A DNA stretch of 64,000 nucleotides from Flavobacterium sp. MK4S-17. Its GTDB lineage: Bacteria > Bacteroidota > Bacteroidia > Flavobacteriales > Flavobacteriaceae. Made by a program: the position numbers and the translations under genes. The notes beneath the pieces are model-generated. The model was not told the DNA's origin and made no database searches. It saw only the letters and a list, made by a program, of their open reading frames with translations. The stretch spans positions 62,001 to 126,000 of the forward strand of contig NZ_WWEP01000036.1 in the NCBI RefSeq assembly GCF_009848495.1, given 5' to 3'. Shown here piece by piece: positions 55,402-62,865 of this stretch. Every line of letters starts with the position of its first letter. Position 1 is the stretch's first letter.

Positions 55402-55833
55402 TTATTTAACCCTGTACCAGGTTTGTGTCCTGCCCAGTAAAGATATGCCAAGATATCCCCTAACATTAAGCTTGTCCTTACCCTCCAGCTTAATGGTGCA
55501 GCTATACAGCTTGCCTTTATTTGGGTCAAGAATATCGCCATCGGTATATTCATCACCGTCTTTTGTCAGGCCTTTTATAATTACCAGCCCGTCAATTGGT
55601 TTGTCCTTGTCGGCACCTTTACACTTAGTGCACTTTGCGTTTTTCTTGGCCGGATTTAAAATTTCAACCACCTTGCCATACACTTTACCGTTTTGCTCAT
55701 AAATCTCTACAATAGATTTAGCTTCCCCGGTTTCGTCGTCAATGGTTTTCCATTTTCCCGTAACATCCTGTGCCTGTGCCTGAACAATACCTGCAACGGC
55801 AACCATAAGCAGTGTTAAAAAATATTTCTTCAT
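55402..55833 (-). CDS. DUF2147 family periplasmic protein
   Basis: This 143-residue protein has a signal peptide ending VQAQA (about residues 1-21). A single lipocalin-like beta-barrel of the DUF2147 type follows: GKWKTIDDETGEAKSIVEIYEQNGKVYGKVVEIL, CTKCKGADKDKPIDGLVIIKGL, and RGYLGISLLGRTQTWYRV. Two cysteines (CTKC) may form a disulfide. The family is common in Bacteroidota and Proteobacteria; its ligand is unknown. It is the third gene of the nadC-yihY operon, 18 nt after yihY. Confidence 0.9.
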   Translation of the reverse strand: MKKYFLTLLMVAVAGIVQAQAQDVTGKWKTIDDETGEAKSIVEIYEQNGKVYGKVVEILNPAKKNAKCTKCKGADKDKPIDGLVIIKGLTKDGDEYTDGDILDPNKGKLYSCTIKLEGKDKLNVRGYLGISLLGRTQTWYRVK

Positions 55834-55851
55834 AATTAATTTGGTTTTTTG

Positions 55852-56778
55852 TTAAATATATAAATTTTTACGTTTCAATTTATGGATAAGTGCATTTAAT
55901 TCGAATCCAAGTAATAAAATAAAACAGTTTATCCATATATATAACATTAATACAAGCAGCGTGCCAATTGAACCATACAGTTCATTATATTTTGAAAAAC
56001 GCACTACATAAATACCAAAACCATAGGATGTTAAAGCAAACAATACCGTACTTAAAACCGACCCGTAACTGAAAAATGCAGCTTCGCTGGTTTCCTTTGC
56101 GGCAAATTTAAAAAGTATAGATGTACCTGTTAAAATCATGAGCACCAGGAACAGGTACCGTCCCCATTGCAGTAAATAAACATCGTCCCACAGGTAGCCC
56201 TTCTGGTTAAGGTTATGTATTATAACCTCAAAAACAACAATTGCGGCAACGGTTATTATCAGCAAAAGTGTAAACAGTAACGAAATACCAACCGATAATG
56301 CATACTGCCTTAAAAATGTGCGCTTAATGGTGATATGCATGCTGGACTGGAAACCGCTGAATATGGCGTTCATACCATTGGCCATTAAGAGCAAAGCCAA
56401 AAGGATACCCGTTGAAAGCAGGCTGCTGTTTTTATTTACCAATATATCGGCTATTATGCTGGCAATGGCATCATAGGTATTGGGTGGCACGTTATCGTGC
56501 ACAAACTCCATAAAGTCATCCCTAAAGCCTTCCAGCGGGATATAAGGTATCAGGTTAAGCAGGAACAGCAGGAACGGGAACAGCGACATGAAAAAACTGA
56601 ATGCAATAGCACCTGCCCTGTAAGAAACATCCCCTTTTACTATACCGGTAATATAAAGCTCGATAAGGTGGTATAAAGTAAGCCCTTCAGAATAAGGCAG
56701 CTTAATGCTTTTACCAAACCTTACAAGATATTTAATAACAGGTATCCGTTCCAGTTTATGTTCCAGTTCTGCCGGCAT
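55852..56778 (-). CDS. YihY/BrkB family membrane protein
   Basis: This 308-residue inner-membrane protein of the YihY (formerly 'ribonuclease BN') family has six predicted helices. The first lies in VSYRAGAIAFSFFMSLFPFLLFLLNL, and the last in a C-terminal pair ending LELLGFELNALIHKL-like ILLLGFELNALIHKL. The family pattern, AIAFSFFMSLFPFLLF and SYGFGIYVVRFSKYNELYGSIG, is present. The function is not established; a transporter is suspected. It overlaps nadC by one base and is followed by DUF2147, so all three are co-transcribed. Confidence 0.9.
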   Translation of the reverse strand: MPAELEHKLERIPVIKYLVRFGKSIKLPYSEGLTLYHLIELYITGIVKGDVSYRAGAIAFSFFMSLFPFLLFLLNLIPYIPLEGFRDDFMEFVHDNVPPNTYDAIASIIADILVNKNSSLLSTGILLALLLMANGMNAIFSGFQSSMHITIKRTFLRQYALSVGISLLFTLLLIITVAAIVVFEVIIHNLNQKGYLWDDVYLLQWGRYLFLVLMILTGTSILFKFAAKETSEAAFFSYGSVLSTVLFALTSYGFGIYVVRFSKYNELYGSIGTLLVLMLYIWINCFILLLGFELNALIHKLKRKNLYI

Positions 56779-57635
56779 TAAAAGGCTTTTAAGCTTAAAT
56801 CCATATTATAAACCGAATGTGTTACCGACCCTGAAGATATATAATCAACCCCGCACTCTGCATACTGGCGCATGTTGCTCTCATTAATACCTCCTGAAGA
56901 TTCGGTAAGGCAAAAATCGCCTATCAAGGCTACTGCCTGCCGGGTTTGCTCATAATCAAAATTATCAAGCAGTATCCTGTAAACGCCCTGGTTTTTCATA
57001 ATTTCCCGTACCTCATCAAGGCTGCGGGCCTCCACAATTATTTTCAGGTCCAGGTTGTTACCCTTTAAATAGCCAAGTGTTTGCTGAATGGCCTGTGTTA
57101 TGCCTCCTGCAAAATCTATATGGTTATCCTTAAGCATAATCATATCATAAAGGGCAAAGCGGTGGTTTTCACCCCCGCCTATTTTTACCGCCCATTTTTC
57201 AAGCGCACGGATGCCGGGTGTTGTTTTGCGGGTATCCAGTATTTTAGTCCCGGTACCCTGCAAAATATCTACATACTTTTTCGTTTTTGTTGCAATGGCA
57301 CTCATGCGCTGCATGGCATTGAGCACCAGCCTTTCGGATTTTAAGATACTTTGTGAGCTGCCTGAAACATGAAATGCTACATCACCATGTTTTACAGGCG
57401 AACCGTCTTCCATAAACACTTCAATTTTAAGGGCGGGGTCAACATAGTTAAAAACCTGCTTTGCAAAGTCAACACCGGCAAGTATTCCTTCGTCCTTTAC
57501 CAGTAGTTTTGCCTTGCCTGTGGCATCGGCAGGGATGCAAGCCAGAGATGAGTGGTCGCCATCCCCAACGTCCTCACGTATGGCATTGGCTATAATTATA
57601 TCAAGTTCTTTTTGAAATTGCTTTTCAGAAATCAT
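56778..57635 (-). CDS. nadC: Nicotinate-nucleotide pyrophosphorylase (carboxylating)
   Basis: This 285-residue quinolinate phosphoribosyltransferase makes nicotinate mononucleotide in de novo NAD synthesis. It has DVGDGDHSSLACIPAD near the start, the DTRKTTPGIRALEKWAVKIGGGENHR core with the substrate-binding Arg and Lys, MLKDNHI, and GVDYISSGSVTHSV at the end. The length is normal. It leads a three-gene operon with yihY and DUF2147. The divergent region upstream holds a 9-bp hairpin (57670-57697). Confidence 0.97.
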   Translation of the reverse strand: MISEKQFQKELDIIIANAIREDVGDGDHSSLACIPADATGKAKLLVKDEGILAGVDFAKQVFNYVDPALKIEVFMEDGSPVKHGDVAFHVSGSSQSILKSERLVLNAMQRMSAIATKTKKYVDILQGTGTKILDTRKTTPGIRALEKWAVKIGGGENHRFALYDMIMLKDNHIDFAGGITQAIQQTLGYLKGNNLDLKIIVEARSLDEVREIMKNQGVYRILLDNFDYEQTRQAVALIGDFCLTESSGGINESNMRQYAECGVDYISSGSVTHSVYNMDLSLKAF

Positions 57636-57669
57636 TTATATGGCTTTTCGATAATATAAGCTAAGGTAG

Positions 57670-57697
57670 GGGATTTTTTTGGAAGAATAAAAATCCC
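57670..57697. repeat. 9-bp inverted repeat between nadC and the aromatic-rich gene
   Basis: Arms GGGATTTTT and AAAAATCCC with a 10-nt loop lie in the divergent region. It looks like a terminator but is upstream of both genes; it may be an operator. Confidence 0.4.
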
Positions 57698-57756
57698 TAT
57701 TGTTGGGTATGGTTTAAAATACTTTATAAGGCTAATTTAATAGCAAATTTAAAACC

Positions 57757-58080
57757 ATGAAAAATCTTAACTACCTCATTACTATGATTGTAATGTTATT
57801 TACAATTAATAGTTTTTGCCAAAGCGGATGGCAAAGCGGAAATTACTATTATGAAAGGGGTTCTTCTGAAATAATATGTGGAAATGCATACAGTGTTTAC
57901 CGTACAAATGGAATAAATTACTGGTACGAATGGTGGAAAGACTGTCAGCAGCGGATGTGGCATCAACAGTATTATAGCGGCTATATATATTTGTGGGGAT
58001 CACAAGGCTGGTATACACAATGGCAGGAAGGGTATTTTTGGTATTTTACCTGGAGAAACTTTTCTACGAGAATAAGCTGA
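57757..58080 (+). CDS. Aromatic-rich small secreted protein, orphan
   Basis: This 107-residue protein has a signal peptide (residues about 1-21, ending NSFC, possibly cut after Cys or at QS). The mature part of about 86 residues contains 10 Trp, 14 Tyr and 3 Phe, close to one aromatic residue in three. It also has two cysteines (IICGN and KDCQQ) that could form a disulfide. Segments such as GYIYLWGSQGWYTQWQEGYF suggest a glycine-Trp/Tyr beta structure, as in carbohydrate- or peptidoglycan-binding repeats. I recognise no family. It sits between divergent nadC and the rlmH gene on the same strand. Confidence 0.65.
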   Translation: MKNLNYLITMIVMLFTINSFCQSGWQSGNYYYERGSSEIICGNAYSVYRTNGINYWYEWWKDCQQRMWHQQYYSGYIYLWGSQGWYTQWQEGYFWYFTWRNFSTRIS

Positions 58081-58142
58081 CTAATCTTTTATTCATTATT
58101 TAGCAGAGAATTGATACTTTTATCGTCTAACTTTTTTGCTTA

Positions 58143-58616
58143 ATGAACATAAAACTACTCGCTATAGGAAAAACCGATAATAAAGCCCTGCAATCGCTTA
58201 TGGACGATTACCAGAAAAGGCTTTCGCATTACATAAAGTTTGACCTTGAAATTATACCTGACATAAAAAATGTAAAAAACCTTAGCGAGGCACAGCAAAA
58301 AGAAAAAGAGGGCGAGCTGATACTCGCCAAGCTTACCCCTACTGACCAATTGATACTGCTTGATGAAAACGGTAAAAGTTACAGCAGTGTGGCATTTTCG
58401 GGAGAATTGCAGAAAAAAATGAATTCTGGTGTAAAGACGTTGGTGTATGTTATTGGCGGGCCTTATGGTTTTTCGGATGCTGTTTACAGCAAGGCACATG
58501 GAAAAGTGTCATTATCAGGCATGACCTTTTCGCACCAGATGGTACGCCTGTTTTTTATTGAGCAGTTGTACAGGGCTTTTACCATTTTAAGGAACGAACC
58601 CTACCACCATCAGTAA
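58143..58616 (+). CDS. rlmH: 23S rRNA (pseudouridine-1915-N3) methyltransferase RlmH
   Basis: This 157-residue SPOUT-fold enzyme methylates pseudouridine 1915 in helix 69 of 23S rRNA. It has MNIKLLAIGKTDNKAL at the start, LLDENGKSYSS, the SAM-binding knot YVIGGPYGFSDAVY, and the C-terminal LSGMTFSHQMVRLFFIEQLYRAFTI ... YHH, all diagnostic. The length is normal. It is convergent with folP and overlaps its stop by 7 bp. Confidence 0.98.
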   Translation: MNIKLLAIGKTDNKALQSLMDDYQKRLSHYIKFDLEIIPDIKNVKNLSEAQQKEKEGELILAKLTPTDQLILLDENGKSYSSVAFSGELQKKMNSGVKTLVYVIGGPYGFSDAVYSKAHGKVSLSGMTFSHQMVRLFFIEQLYRAFTILRNEPYHHQ

Positions 58617-59437
58617 TTGCTAAGGGCATTGTATATCTTTACAGCTTCTACTGCTTCCTTAACATCATGCACCCTTAAAATAGCTGCACCTTTGCTTAGA
58701 GCCAGTGTATTTAAAACTGTTGTACCGTTAAGTGCTTCATCCGGCGTTATGCCCAGCAGTTTGTATATCATTGATTTTCTGGATAGACCTGCCAGTATGG
58801 GCAATCCCGCTATTTTTAAAAGATCCAGCTTACCAAGCACCTCATAATTTTGCTGTAGTGTTTTGGCAAAGCCAAAACCGGGGTCTATTATTATATCATT
58901 AATTCCTGCTTCCCTTGCTGCACTTATCCTTTCCGAAAAATACAGCAGCATTTCCTTTACAATATCTTCATATTGCGTAAGTGTAACCATCGTTTGCGGT
59001 GTACCCCTCATATGCATCATGATATAAGGCACTTTAAACTTGCCCACTGCAGCCAGCATATTTTCGTCCAAAAGCCCCGCAGAAATATCGTTAATAATGG
59101 CAGCCCCTGCATCAATACAGGCTTTGGCAACATTTGCCCGAAAAGTATCTGCAGATATAATTGTATCAGGAAAATTTTTCAGTATGAGTTCTATAACAGG
59201 CGTTATACGTTTCAGCTCCTCTTCAGGGGTTACAAATTCAGCATTGGGTTTAGAGGAGTAGGCACCAACATCTATAAAAACAGCCCCTTCTGCAAGCATT
59301 TTCTCTGCCTGTTGCAGTAAAAGGCTTTCATTACTATGCCTGCCGCCATCATAAAAAGAATCGGGAGTGCAGTTCAATATCCCCATCACACGGGGTTGAG
59401 AGAGGTCAATAAGCGTGCCTTTGCAGTTAATAAGCAT
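58610..59437 (-). CDS. folP: Dihydropteroate synthase
   Basis: This 275-residue TIM-barrel enzyme condenses p-aminobenzoate with dihydropterin pyrophosphate in folate synthesis and is the sulfonamide target. The start MLINCKGTLIDLS (59437) is preferred, since an upstream ATG (59446) lies inside the -7 box at 59444-59451. Signatures are MGILNCTPDSFYDGGR (the usual Asn-Ile-Thr is Asn-Cys-Thr here), GAVFIDVGAYSSKP, NDISAG, MHMRGTPQTM, DPGFGFAKT and GLSRKSMI. The short gap from -7 box to ATG suggests a leaderless message. Confidence 0.96.
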   Translation of the reverse strand: MLINCKGTLIDLSQPRVMGILNCTPDSFYDGGRHSNESLLLQQAEKMLAEGAVFIDVGAYSSKPNAEFVTPEEELKRITPVIELILKNFPDTIISADTFRANVAKACIDAGAAIINDISAGLLDENMLAAVGKFKVPYIMMHMRGTPQTMVTLTQYEDIVKEMLLYFSERISAAREAGINDIIIDPGFGFAKTLQQNYEVLGKLDLLKIAGLPILAGLSRKSMIYKLLGITPDEALNGTTVLNTLALSKGAAILRVHDVKEAVEAVKIYNALSNY

Positions 59438-59460
59438 ATAACCCAAATTTAAAAGCCCGC

Positions 59461-59491
59461 TTTGGTATAGGAGGCTTTTTTATTACATTTG
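59461..59491 (+). promoter_or_regulatory. Promoter of the DUF1599 gene
   Basis: TTTG (59461-59464), 19 nt, then TACATTTG (59484-59491), 31 nt before the ATG. Confidence 0.75.
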
Positions 59492-59522
59492 AAAAAATTT
59501 CACTACAAAGATAGTATTTAGT

Positions 59523-60059
59523 ATGGGTAATACCTCTCAGGAATATGACAATATAATTGCCACCTGCCGGCAGCTATACATCAACAAAATGAAAGATTAC
59601 GGCAGTGCATGGCGCATTTTAAGGCTGCCCTCTTTAACCGACCAGATTTTTATTAAAGCGCAGCGCATACGCAGCCTTCAGGAAAACGATGTGCGTAAAA
59701 TTGATGAAGATGAAACAGGGGAATTTATAGGTATTATCAATTATTCCATAATGGCACTTATACAGCTTGACAGGGGTGTTGCAGAACAGCCCGACCTTAA
59801 CGTTGAGGAAGCCACACAATTATACGATGAAAAAGTGCGCATTACCAAAGAACTTATGGAGGCCAAAAACCATGATTATGGTGAGGCATGGCGCGATATG
59901 CGGGTAAGCTCATTAACCGACCTTATCCTTCAAAAAATACTGCGTGTAAAACAGATTGAAGATAATAAAGGCAAAACACTGGTATCGGAAGGTACAGGTG
60001 CCAATTACCAGGACATGATAAATTATTCCGTTTTTGCATTGATACTTATGGGTAAATAA
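59523..60059 (+). CDS. DUF1599 family protein with internal duplication
   Basis: This 178-residue cytoplasmic protein consists of two related halves. YDNIIATCRQLYINKMKDYGSAWRILRLPSLTDQIFIKAQRI is echoed by YDEKVRITKELMEAKNHDYGEAWRDMRVSSLTDLILQKILRV. Each half ends in an INYS-x-x-A-L-I segment. The DYG-x-AWR-x-x-R-x-x-SLTD motif is the DUF1599 signature. The fold may resemble all-alpha nucleotide pyrophosphohydrolases, but this is weak inference. It leads a run with the DoxX gene (26 nt spacing). Confidence 0.9.
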   Translation: MGNTSQEYDNIIATCRQLYINKMKDYGSAWRILRLPSLTDQIFIKAQRIRSLQENDVRKIDEDETGEFIGIINYSIMALIQLDRGVAEQPDLNVEEATQLYDEKVRITKELMEAKNHDYGEAWRDMRVSSLTDLILQKILRVKQIEDNKGKTLVSEGTGANYQDMINYSVFALILMGK

Positions 60060-60085
60060 ATACAATAACATTCAACTAGAAATAC

Positions 60086-61183
60086 ATGAAAATAGTTACT
60101 ACTATATGCCGCATACTTGTTGGTGTGCTGTTTATAATTTCAGGGCTTATAAAGCTTAATGACCCTGTAGGTTTCTCCTTTAAGCTGGAAGAATATTTTG
60201 GTGCAGATGTGCTTAACCTTGAATTTTTAATTCCCTATGCACTGGCACTGGCGGTCATCATAGTAATTTTTGAGGTACTGCTTGGTGTTATGCTGTTAAC
60301 CGGTTATAAAAAAAGGTTTACCTTATGGAGCCTCTTGCTTATGATAGGCTTTTTTACATTCCTAACGTTTTACTCGGCTTATTTTAATAAAGTTACCGAT
60401 TGCGGCTGTTTTGGAGATGCATTAAAACTAACCCCGTGGCAGTCCTTCACCAAAGATGTGGTATTGCTACTGCTTATACTTGTTCTGTTCTTTAACAAGC
60501 ATCATATAAAAAGGCTTTTCAGTAAAATGGTAACCACTATTATAGTTTTTGCCAGCCTTGCATTATGCGCGCTGCTTGCCTACAGTGTACTGAACCACCT
60601 GCCGGTAATTGATTTCCGCGCCTATAAAACCGGTACTAATATCCGTGAGGGCATGACTATACCTGAAGGTGCGCCAAGAAGTGAATATGAAATTGTGTTT
60701 GTTTACAAGGTTAACGGTGTGGAAAAAGAATTTACCGACAAAGAGCTTGATAAAATTCCTGCCGATGCCGAATTTATAGACAGGAAAGATAAATTAATTA
60801 AACAGGGCTATATACCGCCAATACATGATTTTTCTATTGAAAGGGAGGGCGAAGATTATACCGATGCCATGCTTAATGAGCCTAAGCTTATTATGTTTAC
60901 CTCCTATAACCTGAATAAAGCAAGTGATGAAGGCCTTGCTAAACTTGAAGCTTTTGCAAAAAAAGCACAGCGAAAAGGTTATAAGGTAATAGGTGTTACT
61001 GCTTCGGGTACTGATGTTATACAGCAAAAAAAGCAGCAGCACAACCTTACCTTTGATTATTATTTTTGCGATGCCACTACCCTTAAAACCATTGAAAGGG
61101 CAAATCCGAGTATTGTAATACTGGAAAACGGCACTATTGTACTTAAAGCCCATTGGAATGATATAGAGGATATAAAACTGTAG
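60086..61183 (+). CDS. DoxX-like membrane protein with thioredoxin-like tail (BT_3928 family)
   Basis: This 365-residue inner-membrane protein has four or five N-terminal helices of DoxX/MauE type (SGLIKLNDPVGFSFKLEEYF) and the short motif VTDCGCFGDALKLTPWQSF, where the cysteine pair CGC follows an acidic residue. The C-terminal half (from about 235) has a thioredoxin-like fold pattern (LIMFTSYNLNKASDEGLAKLEAFAKKAQRKGYKVIGVTASG ... NPSIVILENGTIV) but no CxxC. The domain order suits a membrane electron-transfer or disulfide protein; the partner is unknown. It comes 5 nt before the ABC permease gene. Confidence 0.88.
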   Translation: MKIVTTICRILVGVLFIISGLIKLNDPVGFSFKLEEYFGADVLNLEFLIPYALALAVIIVIFEVLLGVMLLTGYKKRFTLWSLLLMIGFFTFLTFYSAYFNKVTDCGCFGDALKLTPWQSFTKDVVLLLLILVLFFNKHHIKRLFSKMVTTIIVFASLALCALLAYSVLNHLPVIDFRAYKTGTNIREGMTIPEGAPRSEYEIVFVYKVNGVEKEFTDKELDKIPADAEFIDRKDKLIKQGYIPPIHDFSIEREGEDYTDAMLNEPKLIMFTSYNLNKASDEGLAKLEAFAKKAQRKGYKVIGVTASGTDVIQQKKQQHNLTFDYYFCDATTLKTIERANPSIVILENGTIVLKAHWNDIEDIKL

Positions 61184-61188
61184 CTTTT

Positions 61189-62265
61189 TTGATTAAGTAC
61201 CTGCTATATAAAACCGGCTATGCCCTGCTTACCTTATTTGGGGTAGTAACTGTTATATTCTTTTTATTTACAGTACTGCCCGGGGACCCTGCAAGGATGA
61301 TGCTGGACCAGAATGAAAATTCTGAGCAGCTTGCCATGATTAAAAAAAAATATGGTTTTGATAAGCCCGTTTCAACACAGTACCTGTATTACGTTAACGA
61401 CCTCTCCCCTGTTTCATTTCACAGCACGAATCCAGATGACTATACACACCTTTCAGAAGGTAAATACAATGCATTAAGACTGTTTACTATTGGCGGCATC
61501 ACTACAGTAATAAAAACGCCTTATTTAAGGGAAAGTTTCCAGAAAAGCGGTAAAAAAGTAACCGAAATTATTGGCGACACACTTCCTAATACTATAGTAC
61601 TGGCGTTTTTTGCCATTATTATTGCCATTGCCATAGGTATATTTCTGGGAGTTATTTCGGCTTTAAATAAGGATAAGTGGCCTGATAAAGCTATTGCTGT
61701 TATCAGTACACTGGGCATGAGCCTGCCCTCTTTTTTTGCAGCTATACTTTTTGCATGGATTTTTGGGTTTTTATTCCACAGGTACACACACCTTAACATG
61801 ACGGGCAGCTTATATGAAGTAGATGATTTTGGCGAAGGCTCTTACATTCAATGGAAAAATTTAATATTGCCGGCTATAGTACTGGGCATACGTCCACTGG
61901 GCGTGGTAATACAGTTAATGCGCAATTCGCTGCTGGAAGTTTTAAGCCAGGATTACATACGCACGGCACGCGCCAAAGGGCTAAGCGAAATAAAAATCAT
62001 AAAAAAGCATGCACTTAAAAATGCGTTAAACCCTGTAGTAACCGCTATTTCAGGTTGGTTTGCAAGCATGCTGGCGGGTGCAGTTTTTGTTGAATACATT
62101 TTTGGCTGGAACGGGCTGGGCAAGCAGGTGGTAGAGGCATTAAACACGCTTGACCTGCCTGTAATTATGGGATCGGTACTGGTAATAGCCACTACATTTG
62201 TAATAATAAATATTATTGTAGATATACTGTATGCCTACCTTGACCCAAGGATACGCCTTGAATAA
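61189..62265 (+). CDS. ABC transporter permease, DppB/OppB type
   Basis: This 358-residue inner-membrane subunit of a peptide- or nickel-type ABC importer begins at a TTG codon (LTG reading MIKYLLYKTGYALLTLFGVV), since no ATG keeps the conserved N-terminus. It has the DppB features VTVIFFLFTVLPGDPARMML and the EAA loop, with EVLSQDYIRTARAKGLSEIKIIKKHALKNALNPVV near 250-285. There are about six helices. A periplasmic insert of roughly 60 residues (about 65-125) follows the first helix. The usual second permease, ATPases and binding protein are not adjacent. Confidence 0.92.
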   Translation: MIKYLLYKTGYALLTLFGVVTVIFFLFTVLPGDPARMMLDQNENSEQLAMIKKKYGFDKPVSTQYLYYVNDLSPVSFHSTNPDDYTHLSEGKYNALRLFTIGGITTVIKTPYLRESFQKSGKKVTEIIGDTLPNTIVLAFFAIIIAIAIGIFLGVISALNKDKWPDKAIAVISTLGMSLPSFFAAILFAWIFGFLFHRYTHLNMTGSLYEVDDFGEGSYIQWKNLILPAIVLGIRPLGVVIQLMRNSLLEVLSQDYIRTARAKGLSEIKIIKKHALKNALNPVVTAISGWFASMLAGAVFVEYIFGWNGLGKQVVEALNTLDLPVIMGSVLVIATTFVIINIIVDILYAYLDPRIRLE

Positions 62266-62312
62266 TTAAATCGTTATAGTTAAATAATTATACTGTTTGC
62301 TTATTCAGCATA

Positions 62313-62342
62313 TTGATTTTAGCCAGTATATACCTAAATTTG
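62313..62342 (+). promoter_or_regulatory. Promoter of the TlpA-tpiA genes
   Basis: TTG (62313-62315), 19 nt, then TAAATTTG (62335-62342), 22 nt before the ATG. Confidence 0.75.
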
Positions 62343-62364
62343 TTACTCACTAATTAAAACCCGG

Positions 62365-62865
62365 ATGAAAAAAATATTGTTATTACCACTGTTGCTGGTT
62401 AGCCTTGCTTCCTGCTCTCAGGATAGTCCAACCGCATTTACACCCGAAACCCTTGCCGCTAAAATGACATCGGTTGACGGCAAAGAACTTACTTTTAAAG
62501 AGGTGCTTGAAAAGCATAAAGGAAAAGTGGTGGTTATAGATGTTTGGGCCTCATGGTGCCCCGATTGCAAAAAGGGCATGCCTAAAGTGCACGACCTGCA
62601 AAAGCAGTTCCCCAATGTAGATTATGTTTTCCTTTCGTATGACCGGTATGATGATAAATGGAAACAGGGAATAGAGTCATTTGGTACTAAAGGTGATAAT
62701 TACCACGTGGGTACCAACATGAAAAAAGGTGCATTTAGCGAAGGCATTAAGCTGGACTGGATACCACGGTATATGGTAGTTGACAAAAATGGTAAAATTG
62801 CCTTGTTTAAAGCCATAGAAGCAGACGACAAAAAACTGATAGCCACTTTAAAAAAATTACAATAA
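62365..62865 (+). CDS. TlpA-type thioredoxin lipoprotein
   Basis: This 166-residue lipoprotein has a lipobox LASC with Cys17. The thioredoxin fold has the active site WASWCPDCKKGMP (Cys65 and Cys68) and a cis-proline in DWIPRYMVVDKNGKI. It is expected in the periplasm, anchored to a membrane, reducing disulfides in exported proteins. It overlaps tpiA by one base (TAATG), so expression is coupled to a glycolytic gene; this may be lineage habit rather than function. Confidence 0.93.
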   Translation: MKKILLLPLLLVSLASCSQDSPTAFTPETLAAKMTSVDGKELTFKEVLEKHKGKVVVIDVWASWCPDCKKGMPKVHDLQKQFPNVDYVFLSYDRYDDKWKQGIESFGTKGDNYHVGTNMKKGAFSEGIKLDWIPRYMVVDKNGKIALFKAIEADDKKLIATLKKLQ

